From NCBI RefSeq assembly GCF_039839785.1, contig NZ_JBDOQT010000001.1:558001-622000 (forward strand): 64,000 bases of DNA, written 5' to 3'. Below the pieces are notes generated by a model, which did no database searches, was not told the origin of the DNA, and saw only the letters and a list, made by a program, of their open reading frames with translations. The stretch is from Pelagibius sp. CAU 1746 (lineage in GTDB: Bacteria; Pseudomonadota; Alphaproteobacteria; Kiloniellales; Kiloniellaceae). This document shows, one piece after another, positions 1-10,650 of the stretch. The position numbers were made by a program, and so were the translations under genes. The stretch's first letter is position 1. Each line of letters begins with the position of its first letter.

Positions 1-574
<574 letters not shown>

Positions 575-615
575 TGCAAACCTGGTTTCTTCATCGTGTA
601 TCGGGGGGAACGGCC

Positions 616-1788
616 TCAGGCCGCGCCCGCGGGACGGATCGCCCCGTCGTTGATGGCAAAGAACTGGGCCCGGCCTTGCAGGCCCTCGAAATCGGCGGCG
701 TCCGTGCCGGTCAGCCAGGCCTGGGCACCGAGATCGAGGATCTCCTCGTAGAGCGCGGCACGGCGCGCGGCGTCCAGATGCGCCGCCACCTCGTCCAGCA
801 GCAGCAGGGGCGCCGCCCCGCGTTCCAGCGTCAGCAGGCGCGCATAGGCCATCAGGATGGCGATCAGCAATGCCTTCTGTTCGCCCGTCGAGCACAGCGC
901 GGCGGCCACGCCCTTGGCCTTGTGGGTGGCCTGCAGGTCGCTGCGGTGCGGCCCCAGGCCGGCGCCGCCCGCCTCGGCATCCTGGCGGCGGCTGTCCGCC
1001 AGGCCGTCACGCAAGGCGTCCTCGGCGGCCAGGGCCGGGCCACGCCGCAGCAAATCCTCCACCGTGCCTTCCAGTTCCAGGTCGACCTTGGGGAAGGGCC
1101 CCTCGGCGCCGTCGCAGGCCTGCTGCAGGCGCTCGACCATGTCGAGCCGCGCGGCGGCGATGGCGACGCCGCGCGTCGCCATGGACTCCTCCAGCGAGAC
1201 CAGCCAGGCCGCATCGCCGCGGCCGCTCTTCAAGAGGCGCGCACGCTCGCGCAGGGCATGTTCATAGGCATTGCAGCGCGCCGAGTGCTCCGGGTCGAAG
1301 CCGTAGACCAGGCGGTCGAGGAAACGCCGCCGGCCGCCGGCGCTTTCACGGAACAGGCCGTCCATCTGCGGCGTCAGCCAGACCACCGAGAGGATCTCCG
1401 CCAGGGACTGCTGGCCGCGCGCAGCGGCGCCGTCGACCTTCACCAGCCTCCGCTCGCGCCCAAAGCCGTTCTGGGCATCGGCATTCTGACCGGGATCGCG
1501 GCCGCTGCCCACGTCGCGCGGCCCCTGCGGCGTCATGACGGTGGCGGCCACCGCCCAGGGATTGGACGGCCGCTCGCCGGGCGGGGCGCGGTCGATCTCG
1601 CCGAGGCGCGCCCGCCGCAGACCCCGCCCCGGCGAGAGAAAGGAGATCGCTTCCAGCAGGTTGGTCTTGCCGGCGCCGTTGGGGCCGGTCAGCACCACCG
1701 GCGCCGCGGTCAGATCCAGCTCGGCCCTGGCATAGCAACGGAACTGCGACACCACGAGGCGGCTCAGCCAGACACCGGTTTCGGTCAT
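616..1788 (-). CDS. recF: DNA replication and repair protein RecF
   Basis: RecF is an SMC-like ATPase that loads RecA at gapped DNA with RecO and RecR. The start chosen is [13 protein letters not shown] at 1788, which fits the family; the frame is open to 1842 but those extra 18 residues do not look like RecF. Walker A (GPNGAGKT) lies at about residues 35-42, and [12 protein letters not shown] near residue 340 is Walker B with the D-loop. The length of 390 residues is slightly above the usual 360-380. It lies between dnaN and gyrB, the standard alphaproteobacterial order, and probably shares their transcript. Confidence 0.95.
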   Translation of the reverse strand: MTETGVWLSRLVVSQFRCYARAELDLTAAPVVLTGPNGAGKTNLLEAISFLSPGRGLRRARLGEIDRAPPGERPSNPWAVAATVMTPQGPRDVGSGRDPGQNADAQNGFGRERRLVKVDGAAARGQQSLAEILSVVWLTPQMDGLFRESAGGRRRFLDRLVYGFDPEHSARCNAYEHALRERARLLKSGRGDAAWLVSLEESMATRGVAIAAARLDMVERLQQACDGAEGPFPKVDLELEGTVEDLLRRGPALAAEDALRDGLADSRRQDAEAGGAGLGPHRSDLQATHKAKGVAAALCSTGEQKALLIAILMAYARLLTLERGAAPLLLLDEVAAHLDAARRAALYEEILDLGAQAWLTGTDAADFEGLQGRAQFFAINDGAIRPAGAA

Positions 1789-1890
1789 GCGCTGCGACAC
1801 GGCGCCGGGCTCCGCATCGCCGAAGGCGGCGGAGCTCAGCAAGAGGAGCGGCGTTGGTTGTGACGGCGAATGCTCATCCCGGGCCCCGGC

Positions 1891-3009
1891 TTACACGCGC
1901 ATCGGCATCAGCACGTAGAGGGCGCTGCTGTCGGCCACCTCGCGCACGATGGTCGGCGAAGCGGGGTCGGCCATGGTGAACTGCGCGGCCTCGCCCTCGA
2001 TCTGCTGGGCGATATCCAGCAGATAGCGCGAATTGAAGCCGATCTCGATGCCGGCGCCGTCGTAGTCGATCTCCAGTTCTTCCACGGCGGTGCCGTTTTC
2101 CGGGCTGTTGGCGGAGAGCGTCAAGGCGCCGTTGTTCACCGCCATCTTCACCGCGCGGCTCTTTTCCGAGGAGATGGTGGAGACACGGTCCACCGCCTCG
2201 GCGAAGGATTTGCAGTCCACTTCCAGGACCTTGTCGTTGCCGGCGGGAATGACCCTTTCGTAATCCGGGAAGGTGCCGTCGATCAGCTTCGAGGTCAGCA
2301 CCGTGGGGCCGAAGGCGAAACGGATCTTGGTGTCCGACAGGGCGATCTCCACCGGATCGTCGACACCCTCGACGAGGCGGCGCAGCTCGCCCACGGTCTT
2401 GCGCGGCACGATGACGCCCGGCATGTCCTTGGCGGCGTCGGGCAGCGGCATTTCGACCCGCGCCAGGCGGTGACCGTCGGTGGCCACGGCGCGCAGCACC
2501 GGCAGGGAATTGCTCTGGGCGGCGTGCAGGAAGATGCCGTTGAGATAGTAGCGCGTCTCCTCGGTGGAGATGGCGAAGCGCGTACGGTCGATCAGGGTCT
2601 TCAGCTCGCCGGCCTGCAGGGTGAAGCGCTGCGGCAGGTCGTCGCTGTTGGTCGCCGGAAAGTCCTCGCGCGGCAGCGTCGACAGGGTGAAGACCGAACG
2701 CCCGGCCTGCAGCTTCAGGCGCGCATCGTCGCCGCCGGCCTCGATCTCCACCTGCGAGCCCTCGGGCAGCTTGCGCACGATGTCGTAGAGCGTATGCGCC
2801 GGCGCCGTGGTCGCGCCCGGCTGGCCGACCTCCGCGGAAATCTTGTCGATCACCGTCAGGTCCATGTCCGTGGCGGTCAGCGACAGCGAGGCGCCGTCGG
2901 CCTCGATCAGCACGTTGGACAGGATCGGAATGGTGTTGCGGCGTTCCACGACGCTTTGCACGTGCGTGAGGGATTTGAGGAGCGCAGCGCGTTCAATGGT
3001 CAGCTTCAT
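1891..3009 (-). CDS. dnaN: DNA polymerase III beta sliding clamp
   Basis: The 372-residue protein starts MKLTIERAALLKSL, typical of the beta clamp that tethers the replicative polymerase to DNA. The frame stays open upstream to 3261, but that extension is arginine-rich low-complexity sequence and is not part of the family. Three clamp domains fit the length, and the C terminus ends YVLMPMRV, close to the usual MPMRL ending. A 419-bp non-coding stretch separates it from dnaA and contains an extended -10 promoter candidate about 240 bp upstream of the start. recF follows 102 bp downstream. Confidence 0.96.
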   Translation of the reverse strand: MKLTIERAALLKSLTHVQSVVERRNTIPILSNVLIEADGASLSLTATDMDLTVIDKISAEVGQPGATTAPAHTLYDIVRKLPEGSQVEIEAGGDDARLKLQAGRSVFTLSTLPREDFPATNSDDLPQRFTLQAGELKTLIDRTRFAISTEETRYYLNGIFLHAAQSNSLPVLRAVATDGHRLARVEMPLPDAAKDMPGVIVPRKTVGELRRLVEGVDDPVEIALSDTKIRFAFGPTVLTSKLIDGTFPDYERVIPAGNDKVLEVDCKSFAEAVDRVSTISSEKSRAVKMAVNNGALTLSANSPENGTAVEELEIDYDGAGIEIGFNSRYLLDIAQQIEGEAAQFTMADPASPTIVREVADSSALYVLMPMRV

Positions 3010-3251
3010 GATGGGACGCTTGGCCTTCAGGCAATGATGTTGATCGTTCTCTTGGGTGCCATGCGGGGGCGTTTCAGCCCCCCTTTTTCTGTACGCAGGT
3101 CCTTGGTATGCGAGCTTGCGATGGGGACCCCGGATCGGGGCCCGCGCGGCCCCGGATTCCACGACGCCACGCCAGCGGCCGTCAGCGGTTTCAGGGCCCA
3201 TCGGCACCGCGCGCCGGAGCCCGGAAATGCGGCTCCGCAGCGCGGTCGCCG

Positions 3252-3260
3252 AGTATAGCA
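3252..3260 (-). promoter_or_regulatory. Extended -10 promoter element, probably for dnaN
   Basis: On the minus strand the sequence reads TGCTATACT, an extended -10 (TGnTATACT). A -35 at 17-bp spacing would be CTTACG, which is poor, as is usual for extended -10 promoters. The fabA promoter in this window uses a very similar TGCTATAGT. The only downstream gene is dnaN. Confidence 0.4.
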
Positions 3261-3360
3261 TGGAAGGGCGAAAACGTAAGCTTTAAGCGCACTTGAGGGC
3301 TCCCCGCCGCCCCTTTTGCCAGGGTCGGCGGGTGCAGCCGCTAAGCGATTCTTTTGGCTG

Positions 3361-3410
3361 GCTTTTCCCGCTCCGGAAAGGCCGAAAAGCGGCGCCGGAG
3401 CGACGAAAGC
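3361..3410 (-). terminator. Hairpin downstream of dnaA
   Basis: CGCTCCGG (3369-3376) pairs with CCGGAGCG (3395-3402), and the flanks GCTTT/AAAGC can extend the stem. It lies 19 nt past the dnaA stop. There is no clean U-tract, so it may end or protect the dnaA transcript rather than act as a strong intrinsic terminator. Confidence 0.4.
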
Positions 3411-3428
3411 CATTCCGGAGGGCCGGTT

Positions 3429-4928
3429 TCAGGCCTCCAGCATGCGCCGCAGCAGCTCCACGTCCTCGGCGAAGCTGGAATCGGTGGCCTTCAGCTCCTC
3501 GACCTTGCGCACGGCGTGCATCACCGTGGTGTGGTCGCGCCCCCCGAACTTGCGGCCGATTTCCGGCAGCGAGCGGGAGGTCAGCTGTTTGGAGAGATAC
3601 ATGGCCACCTGGCGCGGCCGGGCCACGGCGCGGGCCCGGCGGGCCGAGTGCATGTCGGCGATACGCACATTGAAGTGGGCCGAGACGCGCTTTTGGATCT
3701 CCTCGATGGTGACCCGGCGGTCGTTGGCCCTGAGCAGGTCGTGCAGAACCTCCTGGGTGGTCTCCAGGGTGATCGGGCGGCCCACCAGGGTGGCGTGCGC
3801 CATGATGCGGTTCAGGGCGCCCTCCAGCTCGCGCACGTTCGAGGTGATCTTGTGCGCCAGGAACTCCAGAACCTTCACCGGAATGTCGGTGCTCGACTGC
3901 TCGGCCTTGGCCTGCAGGATGCCGAGACGCAACTCGTAGGTCGTGGGGTGAATGTCCGCCACCAGGCCCCAGCCGAGGCGCGAGCGCATGCGCTCCTCGA
4001 CGCCCTCCAGATCGCTGGGGCTCTTGTCGGCAGAGATGATGACCTGGCGGTTCTGGTCGACCAGCGCGTTGAAGGTATGGAAGAACTCTTCCTGCGTCGC
4101 CTCGCGGCCACCGATGAACTGCACGTCGTCGATCATCAGCACGTCGACGGAACGGAACTGCTCCTTGAAGGCCATGGTGTCCTTCGTGCGCAGCGCGCGC
4201 ACGAACTGATACATGAACTTTTCGGCGGAGAGATAGATGATGCGCCGTTCGGGAGACTGCTTCTTGATGTGCAGGCCGATGGCGTGCATCAGGTGCGTCT
4301 TGCCAAGGCCGACGCCGCCGTAAAGGAACAGTGGGTTGAAAGGCGCGCTCGGCGCCTCCGCAACGCGCCGCGCCGCGGCATAGGCCAACTCGTTCGGCTT
4401 GCCGACGACGAAGTTGTCGAAGGTAAAGCGCGGGTCCAGGGGTGCGGAAATGTCTTCGCGCATGCCGCTCTCCAGAGCAGCGCCGCCAGTCGTCGCGCGC
4501 ACTGCTGCGGCGGCCGCCGGTCTCGCGCCTGCCGGAGCAAGGGCCGCAACCTCGCAGGCCTTTGCCATTGCCGCGCCATTCGTCGCCTGCACGCTACCGC
4601 GCGTTTCGGCGGCACCGCCGACAAGCGGCGCCCCCGCGCCCGGTTTCGGAGTCGGGCGCGCCGGCGGCTGCACCACGATTTCGATACCGCCGATGTCGGG
4701 GTCTTCTTCGTTCCACAAAGCGCCCAGACGTTCGGCATAGTTGCTCGCAACCCAATCGCGCATGAAGCGCGTCGGCACTGCGAGTCGAAGCTTTCCGTTA
4801 CGCGATCCCGCAAGAGTCAGCGGCTTCAGCCAAGAACGGTAAGCCGCCTCGCCGACCTCCGCTCGCAAACGCCCTCGCACCCGACCCCATTGCTCGATGA
4901 CCGTCGCCTCACCGTCACCACCAACCAT
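3429..4928 (-). CDS. dnaA: Chromosomal replication initiator DnaA
   Basis: DnaA binds the origin and opens it in its ATP form. Domain I ([26 protein letters not shown]) is followed by a roughly 80-residue Ala/Pro-rich linker. The AAA+ domain carries Walker A GGVGLGKT at about residue 204, Walker [10 protein letters not shown], and the C-terminal DNA-binding signature [13 protein letters not shown] chose the ATG at 4928 ([14 protein letters not shown]) because GGGGGGA precedes it at a workable distance; a TTG at 4946 in the same frame is possible. It is monocistronic or weakly linked to dnaN. Codons for the N-terminal domain and linker look less GC-rich than the AAA+ part. Confidence 0.96.
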   Translation of the reverse strand: MVGGDGEATVIEQWGRVRGRLRAEVGEAAYRSWLKPLTLAGSRNGKLRLAVPTRFMRDWVASNYAERLGALWNEEDPDIGGIEIVVQPPARPTPKPGAGAPLVGGAAETRGSVQATNGAAMAKACEVAALAPAGARPAAAAAVRATTGGAALESGMREDISAPLDPRFTFDNFVVGKPNELAYAAARRVAEAPSAPFNPLFLYGGVGLGKTHLMHAIGLHIKKQSPERRIIYLSAEKFMYQFVRALRTKDTMAFKEQFRSVDVLMIDDVQFIGGREATQEEFFHTFNALVDQNRQVIISADKSPSDLEGVEERMRSRLGWGLVADIHPTTYELRLGILQAKAEQSSTDIPVKVLEFLAHKITSNVRELEGALNRIMAHATLVGRPITLETTQEVLHDLLRANDRRVTIEEIQKRVSAHFNVRIADMHSARRARAVARPRQVAMYLSKQLTSRSLPEIGRKFGGRDHTTVMHAVRKVEELKATDSSFAEDVELLRRMLEA

Positions 4929-5454
4929 CTTAGACCATCCCCCCAAGCGGCGTGTGCACTGCGACCCTATCTCCGCACATCATTTGCCAGAGGTAAAACT
5001 CCGCGAAAGCACAAGCATCGTCCATGACGTGGCCAGCAACCTCGTTCGTCATTAGTTATTCCAGCGATCGGCTTAGGAGGGGCTCCAAGAGCCAGGCGGG
5101 TCGGAAAAAAACAACGGCGGCCTAGAGAAACGTCCGGCCCCTGCCACGCCCGTGGCGAAATCAATAATTCATTTCAGGAATTACTTGATCGGCGCGACTT
5201 TTTATTTTGCTTTTTCCTAGAACTTCTTACTCAGAACCCCCAAGCGCGATAATGTTAATGTACCCGCATAGACTTCGGGTGACAAGCGGATCGAATGGGG
5301 AACGGGTTTTTTTTTGGCCCGCCGACCGATCTGCAACACTCCGGAGCGATCGGAAGATCGGGCGAAAGCCGAAGCGCAAACACGAAAAACCGCGCCCTCT
5401 TCCAGGAAGGCGCGGCATCGTTCCAGTCCCGGATTTTTCCGGGCGGATGCGGAA
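4929..5454. other. AT-rich region between dnaA and rpsT; possible but unproven oriC
   Basis: This 526-bp region holds no plausible gene. It contains the rpsT terminator (5385-5415), a T9 run near 5308 and a distinctly AT-rich patch at about 5160-5265, the kind of composition found at unwinding elements. I searched both strands by eye for TTATCCACA and near matches and found none that convinced me, so origin function is not supported. It must also contain the dnaA promoter. Confidence 0.5.
5385..5415 (-). terminator. Intrinsic terminator of rpsT
   Basis: On the minus strand CCGCGCC and GGCGCGG form a 7-bp GC stem (5409-5415 with 5390-5396) followed directly by TTTTT. It lies about 40 nt after the rpsT stop codon, a textbook Rho-independent terminator. 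Confidence 0.85.
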
Positions 5455-5718
5455 TCAGCCGATGGCTTTGACGCGGGCCGAGAGGCGCGACATCTTGCGC
5501 GACGCCGTGTTCTTCGGCAGGACGCCGCTGCGCACGCCGCGGGCCAACTCCGGCTGGGCCGCCTTCAGCGCGGTCTGGGCCGCCGTCTTGTCGCCGCTGG
5601 CGATCGCCAGTTCCACCGCCTTCACGTGGGTGCGAATGCGGCTGACGCGCGCGCCGTTGACGACGGCGCGGCGGGCGTTGCGACGGATCCGCTTCTTGGC
5701 AGATTGATGGTTTGCCAT
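5455..5718 (-). CDS. rpsT: 30S ribosomal protein S20
   Basis: The 87-residue basic protein begins [17 protein letters not shown] and has the length and repeated-helix composition of S20, which binds 16S rRNA early in 30S assembly. It has its own promoter (5758-5786) and terminator (5385-5415), so it is a single-gene unit between dnaA and the enoyl-CoA hydratase gene, as in many alphaproteobacteria. Confidence 0.97.
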   Translation of the reverse strand: MANHQSAKKRIRRNARRAVVNGARVSRIRTHVKAVELAIASGDKTAAQTALKAAQPELARGVRSGVLPKNTASRKMSRLSARVKAIG

Positions 5719-5757
5719 GTGCTTAAAACTTCGTACTCAGTGCATGAGGAAGGCGGG

Positions 5758-5786
5758 GTTATAGCCCCCGGCCCCAGCCTCGTCAA
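5758..5786 (-). promoter_or_regulatory. Sigma-70 promoter of rpsT
   Basis: On the minus strand TTGACG (5781-5786) and TATAAC (5758-5763) are separated by exactly 17 bp, close to consensus at both boxes. Transcription would start about 35 nt before the rpsT ATG at 5718. Confidence 0.75.
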
Positions 5787-5865
5787 GCCGCCTTTCACAC
5801 CCCGGCGAGCGGCGCGGAATCGCGGGAAATCAGGGTTAACGGCGGCGTCCCGCCGACGGCTCTCC

Positions 5866-6642
5866 TCAGCGGTGCTTCCAGGCCGGGGCGCGCTTCTCGG
5901 CGAAGGCGGTCATGCCTTCCTTCTGGTCTTCCAAGGCGAAGGTGCTGTGAAACACCCGGCGCTCGAACTTGATACCCTCGGCCAGGGTGGTCTCGTAGGC
6001 CCGGTTGACCGCCTCCTTGGCCATCATCACCACCGGCCGCGACAGCCCGGCGATCTTCGCGGCGGTCTTCTTGGCCTCGGCCAAAAGATCCGCTGCCGGA
6101 ATGACACGCGCCACCAGACCGGCCCGTTCGGCCTCCTCGGCGTCCATCATGCGTCCGGTCAGGCACAGCTCCATGGCCTTGGACTTGCCGACGAAGCGGG
6201 TGAGACGCTGGGTGCCGCCGGAGCCGGGAATGGTGCCGATGGTGATCTCCGGCTGGCCGAACTTGGCGGTGTCGGCGGCCAGGATGAAATCGCACATCAT
6301 GGCGATCTCGCAGCCGCCGCCCAGGGCGTAACCCGCCACCGCCGCGATCACCGGCTTGCGCGTCTGCGCAAGGCGCTCCCAGCCCACGGTGATGAAATCC
6401 TCGGCATAGGCCTGCTGATAGGTCTTGTCCTTCATCTCCTTGATGTCGGCGCCGGCGGCGAAGGCCTTCTCGGAGCCGGTGATGAGGATGCAGCCGATGG
6501 AGTCGTCGCCTTCCAGATCGTCCAGCGCCCGCCCCAGGTCCTCGATCAGCGCCTTGCACAGAGCGTTGAGCGCCTTGGGGCGGTTGAGGGTGACGATGCC
6601 GACGCCGTCTTCTTTCTCCACGGTGATGTTCTGGTAGCTCAT
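5866..6642 (-). CDS. Enoyl-CoA hydratase (crotonase family)
   Basis: A 258-residue crotonase that hydrates trans-2-enoyl-CoA to 3-hydroxyacyl-CoA in beta-oxidation. The start [13 protein letters not shown] at 6642 follows an AGGAAG-type site; the frame continues to 6717 but the extra residues are not family-like. The oxyanion-hole segment AGADIKEM and both catalytic glutamates are present, in [11 protein letters not shown] and in FGQPEITIG. The gene stands between rpsT and mutM without other beta-oxidation genes nearby. Motifs and length match short-chain enoyl-CoA hydratase of the PaaF/FadB1 type; the exact substrate cannot be read from sequence. Confidence 0.9.
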   Translation of the reverse strand: MSYQNITVEKEDGVGIVTLNRPKALNALCKALIEDLGRALDDLEGDDSIGCILITGSEKAFAAGADIKEMKDKTYQQAYAEDFITVGWERLAQTRKPVIAAVAGYALGGGCEIAMMCDFILAADTAKFGQPEITIGTIPGSGGTQRLTRFVGKSKAMELCLTGRMMDAEEAERAGLVARVIPAADLLAEAKKTAAKIAGLSRPVVMMAKEAVNRAYETTLAEGIKFERRVFHSTFALEDQKEGMTAFAEKRAPAWKHR

Positions 6643-6736
6643 GGCCTCTTCCTTCCTACCTCTCTTGATCGCGCCCGGCGGCATCTTCGCGCCACCGCTG
6701 TGCCGAATCGGCGACAATTCCCCCGTGACGGGATTC

Positions 6737-7129
6737 CTACTGCGGCGACAGCCTGAACTGAACGGTGAGGCGGCCGGCCTCCTCGCTGAGATCGAGCCTC
6801 AGCCGTTCGCCCTCGCGCAGATAGGCGCCCGCCGCTTCGCGCCGCCAGCCGAGCTGCGGCAGCGTCCGGTCGTAGAAGCCGTGCACCGCCGGCGCCGTCA
6901 CCTCGCCCGCGGCGAAGGCTTCGACGATGCGCCCGCCCGGTTTATCGAAGACAAGGCCGCTGTCGGGCAGCGACTGCAAGCCGGGCATCAGCGGCAGGTC
7001 GGGAATGCCGGCAACGTAACCGTCCCCGGAACCGTCGCTCCCCTGCGCCAGAAGCGGCGCAGCGGGCGCAAGCAGGGCCAGCGCCAGCAGGGTGGCGAGA
7101 AGACGGCGGTGCAGCGGCGCGCGAAGCAT
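6737..7129 (-). CDS. Small secreted protein of unknown function
   Basis: A 130-residue protein with a clear Sec signal peptide (basic MLRAPLHRR, then [19 protein letters not shown], cleavage before QGSDG). The mature part contains PDLPLMPGL, an [11 protein letters not shown] segment and [13 protein letters not shown], ending in alternating hydrophobic residues that suggest a beta-rich fold. There are no cysteines. I do not recognise a named family. It lies 62 bp downstream of mutM on the same strand and probably shares its transcript. The location suggests a periplasmic protein; its role is unknown. Confidence 0.75.
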   Translation of the reverse strand: MLRAPLHRRLLATLLALALLAPAAPLLAQGSDGSGDGYVAGIPDLPLMPGLQSLPDSGLVFDKPGGRIVEAFAAGEVTAPAVHGFYDRTLPQLGWRREAAGAYLREGERLRLDLSEEAGRLTVQFRLSPQ

Positions 7130-7191
7130 GGCGGTTTCCTACCCCAGAGCCGCGCCCAGGGAAACAGAATCCTCGCGCGCCCGGTCCCGTC

Positions 7192-8043
7192 TCATCGTTG
7201 GCAATGCGAGCAATAGAAGGTGGAGCGCCCGCTCTGCACCAGGCGCTTGATCGCTGCGCCGCAGGCCTTGCAGGGCTCGCCCTCGCGGCCATAGACCGAC
7301 CATTCGTGCTGGAAGTAGCCGAGTTCGCCGTCGGCCTGCACGTAGTCGCGCAGGGAGGAACCGCCGGCCTCGATGGCGCGGGTCAGCACCTGGCGCACCG
7401 CCGCCGCCAGCTTCTCCGCGCGCGCGCCCTGCACCGTATAGGCCTGGCGGCGCGGCGAGATTCCCGCGAAATAGAACGCCTCGCAGACATAAATATTGCC
7501 GAGCCCGGCCACCACGCGCTGATCCAGCAGCGCCGCCTTGATCGGCGAGCGCTTGCCCTTCAGGGCCGCGGCCAGGCCGGGGCCGTTGAAGTCGTTGCCC
7601 AGCGGCTCCGGCCCCAGGTCGCGCAGCAGGGGGTGGGTTTCCAGCGCGTCGGCGTCCACCAGGTCCATGATCCCGAAGCGCCGGGCGTCGTTGAAGCGGA
7701 CCTCCACCCCGGCGTCGGTGGTGAAGATCACGTGGTCGTGCTTGTCCAGCGGCGGACGCGGGCCGCCCCTCGGTCCTTTTCGGGCCGGCGGCTCGACGAT
7801 CGTCATGCGCCCGGACATGCCCAGGTGGCAGAGCAGCACTTGACCGTCGTCCAAGGACACCAGCATGTACTTGGCGCGCCGCCCGATGCGCTCCACCCGC
7901 AGGCCGGTCAGGCGCTTGGCGAAGTCCGCCGGCAAGGGAAAGCGCAGATCCGGGCGGCGCTGCTCGACCCGCTTCAGGCGGCGGCCCTCCAGTTTCGGGC
8001 GCAGGCCGCGCACCACGGTCTCGACTTCGGGCAACTCGGGCAT
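7192..8043 (-). CDS. mutM: Formamidopyrimidine-DNA glycosylase (Fpg/MutM)
   Basis: This base-excision repair enzyme removes 8-oxoguanine and ring-opened purines and nicks the abasic site. The N terminus [10 protein letters not shown] starts at 8043; Pro2 and Glu3 are the catalytic residues and require this start, although the frame stays open far upstream. The GNIYVCEAF helix-two-turn-helix region and the C-terminal zinc finger (CKACG...CSHCQR) are intact. The length is 283 residues, as expected. It is divergent from ubiE across 87 bp, a conserved alphaproteobacterial arrangement. Confidence 0.97.
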   Translation of the reverse strand: MPELPEVETVVRGLRPKLEGRRLKRVEQRRPDLRFPLPADFAKRLTGLRVERIGRRAKYMLVSLDDGQVLLCHLGMSGRMTIVEPPARKGPRGGPRPPLDKHDHVIFTTDAGVEVRFNDARRFGIMDLVDADALETHPLLRDLGPEPLGNDFNGPGLAAALKGKRSPIKAALLDQRVVAGLGNIYVCEAFYFAGISPRRQAYTVQGARAEKLAAAVRQVLTRAIEAGGSSLRDYVQADGELGYFQHEWSVYGREGEPCKACGAAIKRLVQSGRSTFYCSHCQR

Positions 8044-8130
8044 CTCGGGACAAATCCGGCTAGACAGGGGGGCGCGGCGAAATGGCGCGCAGAGTAGCGC
8101 GCCGCCGCGGCCCGCGCTATGGTCCGCGCG

Positions 8131-8937
8131 ATGAACGCAAACAAAGTTTCCGGGCCGCCGCGAGAGGCCGCCGAAGACGACGCCGGCAAGACCCATTTCG
8201 GCTACCGCGAGGTCGACGAGGGGGACAAGGCTTCGCTGGTGCGCGGCGTCTTCCAGTCCGTGGCCAGCCGCTACGATCTGATGAACGACCTCATGTCCGG
8301 AGGTATCCACCGGCTGTGGAAAACGTCCATGGTCGACTGGCTGAACCCGCGCCCGGGCATCGAGCTGCTGGACACCGCCGGCGGCACCGGCGACATCGCC
8401 TTTCGCGTCCTGGACCGCCTGGAAAAACAAGGCCTTCCCGGAGAAGGTCACGTCGTCGTCTGCGACCTGACGGCCGACATGCTGGCTGTGGGCCGCGACC
8501 GCGCCCTCGACCAGGGGCGGCTGCAGGGCCTCTCCTGGGTCTGCGGTGATGCCGAGCGCCTGCCGCTGCCCGACCGCTCGGTCACCGCCTACACCATTGC
8601 CTTCGGCCTGAGGAACGTCACCCACATCGACCGGGCGCTGGCCGAGGCGCGCCGGGTGCTGAAGCCCGGCGGTCGATTCCTCTGCCTGGAGTTCAGCCGC
8701 GTTGTCCTGCCGGTCTTCGCCGACCTCTACGACCAGTACTCCTTCAAAGTGCTGCCGGCCATGGGCGCCGCCGTCGCCGGAGACCGCGAGTCCTACCTTT
8801 ATCTGGCGGAGTCGATCCGCCGCTTTCCGCCACAGGAGGAGCTCGTCCAGATGATGGGCGCGGCCGGGCTGTCCCAGGTCCGCTACCGCAATCTCTCCGG
8901 CGGGATCGCCGCGCTGCATTCCGGCTGGCGCATTTAA
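8131..8937 (+). CDS. ubiE: Demethylubiquinone/demethylmenaquinone C-methyltransferase UbiE
   Basis: A SAM-dependent methyltransferase of quinone synthesis. Family signatures are visible: [30 protein letters not shown], motif [15 protein letters not shown], and [33 protein letters not shown] start at MNANK (8131); an in-frame ATG four codons upstream at 8119 is an alternative. The protein is about 268 residues, slightly longer than E. coli UbiE because of the N terminus. ubiB follows 17 bp downstream, so the two ubiquinone genes are co-transcribed. Confidence 0.96.
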   Translation: MNANKVSGPPREAAEDDAGKTHFGYREVDEGDKASLVRGVFQSVASRYDLMNDLMSGGIHRLWKTSMVDWLNPRPGIELLDTAGGTGDIAFRVLDRLEKQGLPGEGHVVVCDLTADMLAVGRDRALDQGRLQGLSWVCGDAERLPLPDRSVTAYTIAFGLRNVTHIDRALAEARRVLKPGGRFLCLEFSRVVLPVFADLYDQYSFKVLPAMGAAVAGDRESYLYLAESIRRFPPQEELVQMMGAAGLSQVRYRNLSGGIAALHSGWRI

Positions 8938-8954
8938 CCGAAACAGCGACAATC

Positions 8955-10550
8955 ATGCTTCGTACACTCCGGTCCCTGCTGCGCTTCCAGCGCATCGCCC
9001 GCACTCTGGCGCGCCACGACGCCCTGGCGCCGTTGGAGGAGATGGGCGTGGCGCCGGGTCTCGTCTGGTTCGCCCGCCGCTTCTCGCGCCGCCAGGCGGA
9101 GGGCCGGCCCGGCGAGAAACTGGCCCGCGCCCTCACCGAGATGGGACCGAGCTTCATCAAACTGGGCCAGGCCCTCTCCACCCGCGCCGACCTGGTGGGC
9201 GAGCAGATCGCCCTGGACCTGGCGGAGCTGCAGGACCATCTGCCGCCCTTCGACACGGCGCTGGCGCGCGAGATCATCGAGGAGGAGCTGGGCCGGCCGG
9301 TCGAGGAGCTGTTCCTTTCCTTCGACGCGGACCCGGTTTCCGCCGCCTCCATCGCCCAGGTCCACCACGCCACCGTGGCCCCGGACCCCAGGGAAGAAGA
9401 GGGCGGGGACGCCGAGGACCGTCAGCGCGAGCCGCGACAGGTGGCCGTGAAGGTCCTGCGGCCCGGCATCGAAAAGGCCTTCGACCGCGACCTGGAGTTT
9501 TTCTACTGGGTCGCCGAGGTGATCGAGACGACCCAGCCGAAGCTGCGCCGCTTCCGCCCGGTCGAGGCGGTGGGCGTCTTCGAGAACACCGTGCGCCTGG
9601 AGATGGACCTGCGCATGGAAGGCGCCGCGGCCTCGGAACTGGCGGAGAACTTCGCCGGGGATCCGACCTACAACGTCCCGGCCATCGACTGGCGGCGGTC
9701 CTCGCGCCGGGTGCTGACCATGTCGCGGGTCAGCGGCATTCCCATGGACGACCGCGCCGCGCTGCAAGCCGCCGGACACGACCTGACCGACGTCCTGACC
9801 AAGGCGGCGGGCATCTTCTTCAACCAGGTCTTCCGCGACGGCTTCTTCCACGGCGACCAGCACCCCGGCAACATGTGGGTCGACCGCGAGGGCAACATCC
9901 TGGCCGTCGACTTCGGCATCATGGGACGCATGGACTGGCGCACCCGGCGCCACCTGGCGGACATGCTGATCGCCACCCTGGACGGCGACTACCATCGCCT
10001 GGCCGCGGTCTACATGGAGGCCGGCTACCTGCCGCAGGTGCGTCCCGGGGGCCCCGACCTGGACGTCTTCGCCCAGGCGCTGCGCTCGGTCTGCGAGCCC
10101 ATCGCCGGGCGGCCGCTGAACGAGATTTCCTTCGCGCGGCTGCTGGCGCAGCTCCTGCGCCTCACCGAGTCCTTCGAGCTGCCGGTGCAGCCGCAGTTGC
10201 TGCTCTTGCAGAAGAACATGCTGATGGCCGAAGGCGTGAGCCGCAGCCTCGACCCCTCGCTCAACATCTGGACCCTGGCCCAGCCCCTGATCGACGCCTG
10301 GATGCGCGAGAACCGCGGCCCCGAGGCGCGCCTGCGCGAGGGCGTGGCGGACGTGCTGCACGGGCTGCGCCAGCTCCCCGTCCTGGCCGACAACCTGGAG
10401 CGCGCCACCGAGGAGTTGGCCGCCGGGCGCATCCGCCTGCACCCGGAAACCATCGCGCGCCTCACCAACCGTCCGGGCGGGAATCTGGGGCGCTGGGCCT
10501 TGCCCGTGGCCGTCGCGGCCCTGGCCATCGCCCTGGCCGCTCTCTTCTAA
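8955..10550 (+). CDS. ubiB: UbiB-family atypical kinase/ATPase for ubiquinone synthesis
   Basis: UbiB (ADCK/COQ8 family) supports coenzyme Q assembly, probably by ATP-dependent handling of hydrophobic intermediates. The KxGQ-containing segment MGPSFIKLGQALSTRADL lies near residue 60-75, the A-rich loop VSAASIAQVH follows, and HGDQHPGNM plus VDFGIMGRM form the catalytic and Mg-binding loops. The C terminus ends in a hydrophobic membrane segment (WALPVAVAALAIALAALF). The length of 531 residues is normal. It follows ubiE closely and is followed by coaBC after 100 bp. Confidence 0.95.
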   Translation: MLRTLRSLLRFQRIARTLARHDALAPLEEMGVAPGLVWFARRFSRRQAEGRPGEKLARALTEMGPSFIKLGQALSTRADLVGEQIALDLAELQDHLPPFDTALAREIIEEELGRPVEELFLSFDADPVSAASIAQVHHATVAPDPREEEGGDAEDRQREPRQVAVKVLRPGIEKAFDRDLEFFYWVAEVIETTQPKLRRFRPVEAVGVFENTVRLEMDLRMEGAAASELAENFAGDPTYNVPAIDWRRSSRRVLTMSRVSGIPMDDRAALQAAGHDLTDVLTKAAGIFFNQVFRDGFFHGDQHPGNMWVDREGNILAVDFGIMGRMDWRTRRHLADMLIATLDGDYHRLAAVYMEAGYLPQVRPGGPDLDVFAQALRSVCEPIAGRPLNEISFARLLAQLLRLTESFELPVQPQLLLLQKNMLMAEGVSRSLDPSLNIWTLAQPLIDAWMRENRGPEARLREGVADVLHGLRQLPVLADNLERATEELAAGRIRLHPETIARLTNRPGGNLGRWALPVAVAALAIALAALF

Positions 10551-10650
10551 TCGGCTGTAAAACCGTCAGAATCGCACTTTGCTTGCCTTCGAGCAGGCGA
10601 ATCCCTAGGTTATTCACGTTTCATTGCCGTAAAATAAGAGTTTTACCGCC

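Larger units (their letters stand above)
3010..3428. other. dnaN-dnaA intergenic region
   Basis: These 419 bp hold no convincing gene; open frames here are short and arginine/proline-rich. On the minus strand I see the hairpin after dnaA (3361-3410) and an extended -10 element for dnaN near 3252-3260. I found no TTATCCACA-like DnaA box. If the promoter is right, the dnaN mRNA has an unusually long leader of about 240 nt. Confidence 0.6.

Noticed and set aside
5300-5325. T9 run that could mark a terminator on the plus strand
   Set aside because: No stable stem precedes it on the plus strand and no plus-strand gene ends there.
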